From: Dunaliella salina
Taxonomy: Eukaryota; Chlorophyta; Chlorophyceae; Chlamydomonadales; Dunaliellaceae
Direction of reading: 5' to 3'
NCBI GenBank assembly: GCA_002284615.2
Contig: MU070041.1
Location: 108,636-119,434, forward strand
Length of the DNA: 10,799 bases
Shown here: piece by piece, positions 6,129 through 10,799 of the stretch
Position numbering within the stretch: position 1 is the first letter of the stretch
How the letters are laid out: each line of letters starts with the position of its first letter
Program-made: the position numbers and the translations under genes
The notes under the pieces: model-generated
The model's database searches: none
Seen by the model: only the letters and a program-made list of their open reading frames with translations
Told to the model about the DNA's origin: nothing

Positions 6129-7310
6129 AGACTGGTGCCTTCTGAATTAACAAAGAAATGTAAATAAAAGCTCCTTAATTGACAATGGAGGTGAGGGCTT
6201 CGAGGTCCACATGGCCTCCCAGATATTCTCGTCTACCCTGACCCAGCCAGGCCACCAATCGACCCCATTTCTTTTGCAATGGTGTCTGCTATATCACTGC
6301 TACACACCTGAGGCCAAGTTTGATGACGTGGGATAGGGTGGAAAATTCCTATTTTTTACCACATTGCTCCTGTTTCCCCTTTTTGAGCACCCTGACACAC
6401 ACACCGAGCCGACTTTCCCACAACTTTTTAAGGGGTCATTGCCTTTTAACCGTTGAAGATGGTTGCACAAAAAAATTTGGGAACGGGATGGCCAGGGTTG
6501 CTCAGATAAGTCTCTTGTGACAGACCCCCCAAAAATGGCAAAAATGCAAAAATGGCCAAGTTAGGACCCCCTGGATGGCACCAGATTGGCACTTGGGAGT
6601 GCGTGCAGTGCAGTTGTTGCTAGACAGCACACTCTCAGTTCCTTTCCACACTTGTACCCAGGTGGGCGCTTACGGAGGGCATGAAGGCTGCTGGCGGGTT
6701 AATACAGGCCCAGCGCAGTAGAAGGGGCTCGTTTGAGCAGAAGAAGGGGAAGGCCAACTAGTGCCTGTGCTTTCCGTGTATCTCTCATAGTGCACTCACT
6801 CACATTCGAGGGCTTCTTCAATTTCTCATGTGTGTTCTTAAACTTTGAGCCCATGTACCTTTGGACATGGCCTTCCGACTAGTGAAAGAAGCTTGGTCCA
6901 GCACAATGGCAGTTTTTGTATGATTACGTGTGGTATGTAGGCTAAGGATGCTGTCTGTATTTTGGACCTCCTGTCAATAATAATGATGGACACAACAGTG
7001 GTAGCTGCACCAATTTTCCATCTGTGTGCTCACAAGTTCGCAAATAGTGAGAGATGTCTGCAAGACAAAACAGTGCCTAGCTTTCCAGGTTCTTTGTCTT
7101 GCCGCTGATGGTTAGATGAGTTGATGGCCTTGCTGGTACGGCGTGGTGTGCGGTGGTTGCCATTCTGGAAGTAAACGCGCAGTGTCTCTATTAAGGTGGT
7201 TTTCAACAAAAGATCTAAGCCCTTTTTCTGCTCATCTTCTTTTAGGGCTTTGCTTCTGCTCAGCCTTTTTCCACAATTTCTTTTTCATTTAACTTTCGTT
7301 GGTAAGAAAA
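6129..7310. other. Long stretch without a recognised gene
   Basis: About 1.2 kb with only short unrecognised frames. A small tandem AAAAATGGC / AAAAATGC / AAAAATGGCC lies at 6531-6557. No transposon end, RNA gene or domain is visible to me. Confidence 0.5.
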
Positions 7311-7379
7311 GGTGAAATTACACGCTATATCCGCCTTCAAGGGCAGCTGAGCGGAAACACGGAGGTCTGTAACCAGACC
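7311..7379 (+). repeat. R2 repeat, copy A, with hairpin
   Basis: GGTGAAATTACACGCTATAT leads into CGCCTTCAAGGGCAGCTGAGCGGAAACACGG-type sequence shared with 9291-9365. It ends in the perfect hairpin GGTCTG-TAAC-CAGACC (7364-7379). Similarity to the other copies stops directly after the hairpin. Confidence 0.88.
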
Positions 7380-7426
7380 AGACTAGCTACCGTTGGTGCA
7401 AGCCCTCCAGATCAATGGAAGATAAA

Positions 7427-7448
7427 GTAAGGTTACATCCCTGCTAAC
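7427..7448 (+). repeat. R2 repeat fragment (A')
   Basis: GTAAGGTTACATCC followed by CTGCTAAC matches the start of the R2 core (compare 7691-7708 and 9294-9314) and then diverges before the CAGCTGAGCGG part. It is a truncated copy lying between the fuller copies at 7311 and 7664. Confidence 0.6.
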
Positions 7449-7663
7449 AGATCCTGAAATTCGAGTTCAAGACCTGGGTTGGAGAGGGGAAAAGAAGAGT
7501 AAAGAATAAAGAACAACAATGTTGGCAGAATCTCTCCCTACATAAATTAAAGAAAAGGAGGCACTTTGACTCATAAAGAGCCCTGAGTCCCCTCCACCGC
7601 ATGATAACAGCCAAGACAGGCTTTAGGGGGATCTGGAAGGTTACGAGAAGCGCTCGGTTCTAG

Positions 7664-7755
7664 AACCTGGCTGTGGGAAAGGAAATGTGAGGTTACATCT
7701 CCCTGACCGCCTACAAGGGCAGCTGAGCGGAGGCTGAGAGGTCTGCAACCAGACC
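7664..7755 (+). repeat. R2 repeat, copy B, at 3' end of LINE remnant
   Basis: It begins AACCTGGCTGTGGGAAA (7664-7680), identical to 9258-9274. It continues through GAGGTTACATCTCCCTGACC and CGCCTACAAGGGCAGCTGAG, and ends in the hairpin GGTCTG-CAAC-CAGACC (7740-7755). The left edge overlaps the 12-bp palindrome GGTTCTAGAACC (7656-7667). It ends 34 bp short of the last stop codon of the minus-strand LINE remnant. Confidence 0.9.
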
Positions 7756-7788
7756 AATTTAAGTAAAAATGGAAGCATTGCTCAAGAA

Positions 7789-7932
7789 TCAGGCATAGCA
7801 TCTCAAGCATGCAGACACAAACTTGGCTAATTCTAAGACATTAGCTTGGTTCATGAAGTCTCTGAGGCGTATTGGACAACCGGGAGGTGCACAGCTGAAC
7901 AAATTATGGAACTGAACTCGCAAGTCTGTCAG
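7789..7932 (-). pseudogene. LINE C-terminal tail fragment
   Basis: A minus-strand frame reads TDLRVQFHNLF, then LRDFMNQANVLELAKFV, and ends with TGA at 7789-7791. A short amphipathic end of this type, following the HNL...RHHG stretch, fits the C-terminus of LINE polyproteins. Between this block and the one upstream, the Cys/His segment often found near LINE C-termini seems missing, perhaps by a small deletion near 7930. This is inference from position and style. Confidence 0.45.
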
Positions 7933-8851
7933 ATCCTATTCCCGTGATGCCGTTGGGTTTTCACCCAAAGATTGTGACTGGATAGTAATAGGCACGAAAT
8001 GCTGCGCAATAATTCATATGAAATATCTTGTCACAAGTGGAGTGGTATTGGAGACTTTTCGTTCCTCTTCCTGGCATCCCACCAGCCAGGTACATTGCCT
8101 AATGGCTTGCTAAAGTGTGTGTGTGATACGTCCTCATGATTCTGCTGGAAGCATGGGGTTCTTGTGGAGTCAAATTGTCTAGGCATCTCCAGACATGGAT
8201 GGTTTACTCACGAAGAACACCCTCAAAGTCATTCATATTAATCTTGGCTTTGGAGTGAACAACAGCAGCAATGTGCTGGGCAGTGGGCATGTCATTCAAG
8301 GCTGCAATAACCTAGTAAGTCCAACTGCCTTTCCTGTCAGCAAAATGTAGGTCTGCTTGCACGACTCTGCTCAAGAGGTTGTCGTTGGTGCTCAGGAGAG
8401 AATTCCAGAATCTCAAATCACACCTAAACCAGTAGAAGTAAAGGGGCATCTGTCCCGTCTCTCTTAATAAGTAATGTGTTTCTGTCGCCCTCTTAACACC
8501 CAAAAAAGACTTGTGGAAGCCTGTATGGTAAACGTGAGCTTTGGTTCCCACAGATGACTCATACGAAAGTTTGTCTGTAGCCCATATATGGCATCCATAT
8601 AAGCCTGCTGTGAGCACAAAGGCTTGAAAAAGCCAAAGCATGGCATGTTTCCTGTGCAAGATACCGAGCTCAGCACCAACCTTCTGTACCCTAGCAATGC
8701 CGCCCATGAAGTTGCGTGCCATTTGGTTTGTAGCAGCAGTCATTTTGCCATCCCGTCTCATGAGTATTTTCAGATAATTCAATTCTGAAGCGACCTCAAG
8801 GCCTTCGCCATCGTATGTGAAAGAGGGCATGGGTGTCGTGTCAGAAGTGGA
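7929..8851 (-). pseudogene. LINE reverse transcriptase thumb and C-terminal extension, interrupted
   Basis: From 8851 to 8315 the frame encodes the sheet after motif D (FTYDGEGLEVASELNYL, the usual YLG position reading YLK), the thumb-like region with NQMARNFMGGIARVQKV, and the RFWNSLL segment. A TAG at 8312-8314 interrupts it. The same frame continues with protein-like sequence for 35 codons to TAA at 8204-8206, and 34 more codons to TAG at 8099-8101. A frame change near 8100 then gives PLGNVPGWWDARKRNEKSP, a TGA at 8031-8033, and LLSSHNLWVKTQRHHG ending at 7929. Coding style running past several stops shows an old, once-longer frame. Confidence 0.75.
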
Positions 8852-9257
8852 AAAAAAAGATGACCTTCTTTTTTGTGTTGACAGTGAGGTCTTTGTGCCG
8901 TGCATATTCATGGAATCTGTCAAGCTTAAACTGCATGTGTTCAGCAGGGTTTGCAAGAATCATCGTGTCATCTGCATAATCACAATGGGGTACCTTTGTT
9001 GTTTCTATGGCTATGACCGCTCTTCGTCCAGTGTCCAGAAATTTGTCCATGTCATTGGTAAAAAAAGTGTATAGAAGAGGGCTCAGTGGGCATCCTTGTT
9101 TGAGCCCCTTGTTTGGGGCTATTTTGCCTGACATCCTGTCTTCATATACGAGAACATACACTCCTCCTTGGTACATGGCCATGATGGCTTGTAACAGGTA
9201 ATCAGGTATCTTCATTCCCTCCGGATGTTCCAACAGTTTGTTTCTCTGCACATTGTC
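8841..9257 (-). pseudogene. LINE reverse transcriptase core fragment (motifs A-end to D)
   Basis: The reading frame enters at 9257 with DNVQRNKLLEH, the sequence just after motif A. Motif B reads GLKQGCPLSPLL and motif C reads CDYADDTMILA, with YADD at 8967-8978 holding the two catalytic Asp. Motif D reads LTVNTKKKVIFF. The frame then leaves the protein at the A8 run (plus strand 8851-8858): one base fewer would join it to the downstream block, so a single-base slip there ended the frame. Reverse transcription of its own RNA at the target site is the family's role. This copy lacks the N-terminal half of the domain and cannot be active. Confidence 0.9.
8851..8858. other. A8 homopolymer at the LINE frameshift
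   Basis: Eight A on the plus strand (T8 on the coding strand) mark the exact place where the reverse transcriptase frame and the thumb frame part company. A homopolymer slip, biological or from sequencing, explains the break. Confidence 0.8.
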
Positions 9258-9365
9258 AACCTGGCTGTGGGAAATGCTCTTGCTCCGATAGGTAAGGTAA
9301 GGTTACATTGCTATGCACGCCTACAAGGGCAGCTGAGCGGAAACACTAAGGCCTGTAACCAGACC
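9258..9365 (+). repeat. R2 repeat, copy C, abutting 5' edge of LINE remnant
   Basis: AACCTGGCTGTGGGAAA (9258-9274) matches 7664-7680 exactly. GGTAAGGTAAGGTTACATTG, CTATGCACGCCTACAAGGGC and AGCTGAGCGGAAACACTAAG follow, then GCCTGTAACCAGACC. The hairpin has one C/A mismatch here. It joins LINE coding sequence at 9257 without a spacer. Confidence 0.9.
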
Positions 9366-10028
9366 TGGCCAAAGAAAAGCTCGACTCACAAAATTTGGCT
9401 TAAAACATTGATAACAATTGTTCTCGGTGGCGTAACATGTGGAAACAAGTTTGTGGGCATATTGAACAGAATGGGCATGAGGTTGTTGAGCAAGCTTAAT
9501 GGCATGCTGGTAATCCAATCCTAGTTGTTTGAATTGCTTCAGGGTATGCTGAGTGTAATTTTGTCCCAGGTTTACAAGGTTTACAATAGGATATGAAGCC
9601 TTCAGCCATTCAGTCTGGCTGCTCAGCTTATGAAATAAGGAGTTGGCAGTATACTGAAGGAGGACATGAAAGGCATTGCCATCACACACAAGTTAACTCC
9701 AGATCGCAGGTGGAAGGAAAATGACAGCACCAACTCTAAGAGCACAAGGGAGAGTTCCAAGAGATAAAAATGAGGACTGTCCAAAGGCAGCATGCAACTG
9801 AGAGTACAGAGGTGCATGAAACAGTACGGGGGTGAAAATGCGGACAGGGGTACACCATAGAAATACCCCCCGATTGCAGAGAAGTGAAGACTGCGTTCAA
9901 GCAAGGACAGCATAGGTTCCAGCCATGAGTTCTGAAAGCTTTCCCATAAAAAAAACTGAGTGACGCTCCCGTCCCAGCCACTTGCGCCACAGTCTGTGCC
10001 TGCTCACTCCGTCAGAAATTTCTGGCCT
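9366..10028. other. No gene recognised
   Basis: A minus-strand frame at 9321-9689 is open for 122 codons and looks mildly protein-like (LVNLGQNYTQHTLKQFKQL), but I recognise no domain, and its end runs into R2 copy C. Other frames are short. No element end or RNA gene is seen. Confidence 0.4.
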
Positions 10029-10102
10029 CGGCTGAACAGCGGCTGATGCGGCTGTTGTCAGCCGTATGGAGTATCGGCTGAAAGTGCGGCTGAAATTTCC
10101 CA

Positions 10103-10269
10103 TTCAGCCGTGAGCCAAAAAAGTCCACGGCTGAAAACCCACGGCTGAACACGGCTGATTTCAGCCGTGTTCAGCCGCACTTCTTAATGTGTACTTTTGA
10201 GTCTTCAGCCGTGAGCAAAAAAAGACCACGGCTAAAAACCCCACGGCTGAACACGGCTGATTTCAGCCG
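10103..10269. repeat. Direct repeat of 65-66 bp inside the CGGCTG cluster
   Basis: 10103-10167 and 10204-10269 match with three substitutions and one indel, beginning TTCAGCCGTGAGC and ending GGCTGATTTCAGCCG. The spacer of 36 bp holds the right arm of the hairpin and an AT-rich piece. Confidence 0.92.
10142..10177. repeat. Perfect hairpin, 17-bp arms, 2-base loop
   Basis: CGGCTGAACACGGCTGA (10142-10158) is followed by TT and then its exact reverse complement (10161-10177). Pairing stops at both outer flanks. The arms are each two motif units, so the hairpin is made from the same hexamer as the cluster. Confidence 0.95.
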
Positions 10270-10799
10270 CAGCAACAAGAAAAGAAGTAAAAGTGTGGCC
10301 AGAGCACATCGAACCCGCAACTCCCACGTCTACACCACAAATTCTGAGAATTGCATGACCGATATTTGATTGTGTAAATAAATATATACTAAACTTTTTG
10401 AATCATCCTCTATTCCTCTCCACCCACTGCACCAAATTGGATAATTTTTTGATATTGAAGCCCTTGTAGTAAAAGAACATCATTGCAAAGGAAACAAAAT
10501 GGAATATCCCAGTGGTTGTGCATATACAGAATTTCAGCCATTTCCCTTAGAGAAATGGTAGCACAAGGGCTGCCAAAAAGGTCAAATTTTGACGTTGTTC
10601 TTTCTAAATTTTGAATATGCAGGATGCTAGCATCATATTTCAGGTTTATGATTGTAAAGTTTTAGGAATCAAAATTGGTCATAGGTTGGAGGTGTGGGAC
10701 ATTCTAGGGGGCCAGGAAAGTGATCTAAAAAAATCAATTTTTGTTATTTCTGGAGCAATGAAAAAAATAATGATTGGCAAGGTTAGATTTCATGAAAAA
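10270..10799. other. AT-rich stretch without a recognised gene
   Basis: A-rich words, a TAAATAAATATATACT stretch near 10375 and no domain on either strand. The short plus-strand frame at 10187-10369 begins inside the motif cluster and is basic but unrecognised. Confidence 0.5.

Larger units (their letters stand above)
7789..9257 (-). mobile_element. 5'-truncated, decayed non-LTR (LINE) retrotransposon
   Basis: The minus strand carries a continuous but broken LINE coding region. In order it holds reverse transcriptase motifs A (remnant) to D, the thumb, and a C-terminal extension. The 5' edge is at 9257/9258, just after the catalytic Asp codon of motif A, where R2 copy C begins; the endonuclease and the N-terminal part of the polymerase are absent. 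Breaks that I can place are a one-base length change in the A8 run at 8851-8858, stops at 8312-8314, 8204-8206, 8031-8033 and 7929-7931, and frame changes near 8100 and 7930. No poly-A tail is seen at the 3' end. It is a dead copy typical of target-primed insertion with 5' truncation. The clade is not assigned. Confidence 0.88.
10029..10269. repeat. Dense CGGCTG/CAGCCG motif cluster
   Basis: Sixteen exact copies of the hexamer lie in 241 bp. Ten read CGGCTG (starting 10029, 10040, 10049, 10075, 10087, 10128, 10142, 10152, 10244, 10254) and six read CAGCCG (10059, 10105, 10162, 10172, 10206, 10264). Most extend to CGGCTGAA or TTCAGCCG. Spacing is irregular, with a common 10-11-base step. No coding frame explains it. 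Confidence 0.93.

Noticed and set aside
7656..7667. GGTTCTAGAACC palindrome as a tRNA B box
   Set aside because: No A box lies at the proper distance upstream and no cloverleaf can be drawn. It is just a 12-bp palindrome at the R2 edge.
8817..9201. Plus-strand open frames opposite the LINE reverse transcriptase
   Set aside because: The minus strand carries the YADD and GLKQGCPLSPLL motifs, so the plus-strand frames are shadows.
7664..9365. R2 copies B and C as long terminal repeats of an LTR element around the reverse transcriptase
   Set aside because: The reverse transcriptase is of the LINE type, the copies are only about 100 bp, they lack TG...CA ends, and further copies occur away from it. 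A tail or SINE origin fits better.
10187..10369. Short basic open frame (60 codons) as a nuclear-localised small protein
   Set aside because: Half of it lies in the CGGCTG repeat cluster, and it has no domain or supporting context.

Overview
This window reads as repeat-rich nuclear DNA from a eukaryote, with almost no intact genes. The signs are long (CA)n, (GCT)n and (CT)n microsatellites, a hAT DNA transposon with an 8-bp target-site duplication, a decayed non-LTR (LINE) retrotransposon, several dispersed repeat families, and an assembly-style poly-C tract with N bases. No operon, rRNA, tRNA or CRISPR structure is visible. A unicellular green alga is my best guess, from the style of the BED-finger hAT protein and the repeat mix, but this is inference and no gene in the window fixes the taxon.

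Layout. 1-82 is a (CA)n/(CGCA)n microsatellite cut by the window edge. 684-1731 is a structurally complete, short hAT element: perfect 8-bp target duplications (CACATAAC), 11-bp terminal inverted repeats with one mismatch, clusters of a CGGTATA motif inside both ends, and one 175-codon gene that keeps the DNA-binding BED-type finger but ends before the catalytic region. 1841-1998 plus 2722-2946, and 5470-5657 plus 5892-6128, are two copies of a dispersed two-module repeat (here called R1) built around oligo-C tracts. The first copy surrounds a broken gene for a Cys/His-rich zinc-finger protein (2050-2642, minus strand). 3496-3601 is a compound (GCT)(CT)(AC)(CT) microsatellite.

The right half is dominated by a minus-strand LINE remnant (7789-9257). 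Its reverse transcriptase motif B (GLKQGCPLSPLL) and YADD box are easy to read, but frameshifts and stops break it. Copies of a second dispersed repeat (R2), most of them with a GGTCTG/CAGACC hairpin, lie directly at the 5' end of this LINE (9258-9365) and 34 bp beyond its 3' end (7664-7755). Further R2 copies are at 7311-7379, 7427-7448 and 3079-3184, all in the same orientation. 10029-10269 packs sixteen exact CGGCTG/CAGCCG hexamers, including a perfect 17-bp-arm hairpin.

The only possibly expressible protein of interest is the truncated hAT protein. Everything else coding-like is pseudogene material. The remaining stretches (83-683, 3602-4587, 6129-7310, 9366-10028, 10270-10799) hold nothing I can assign.
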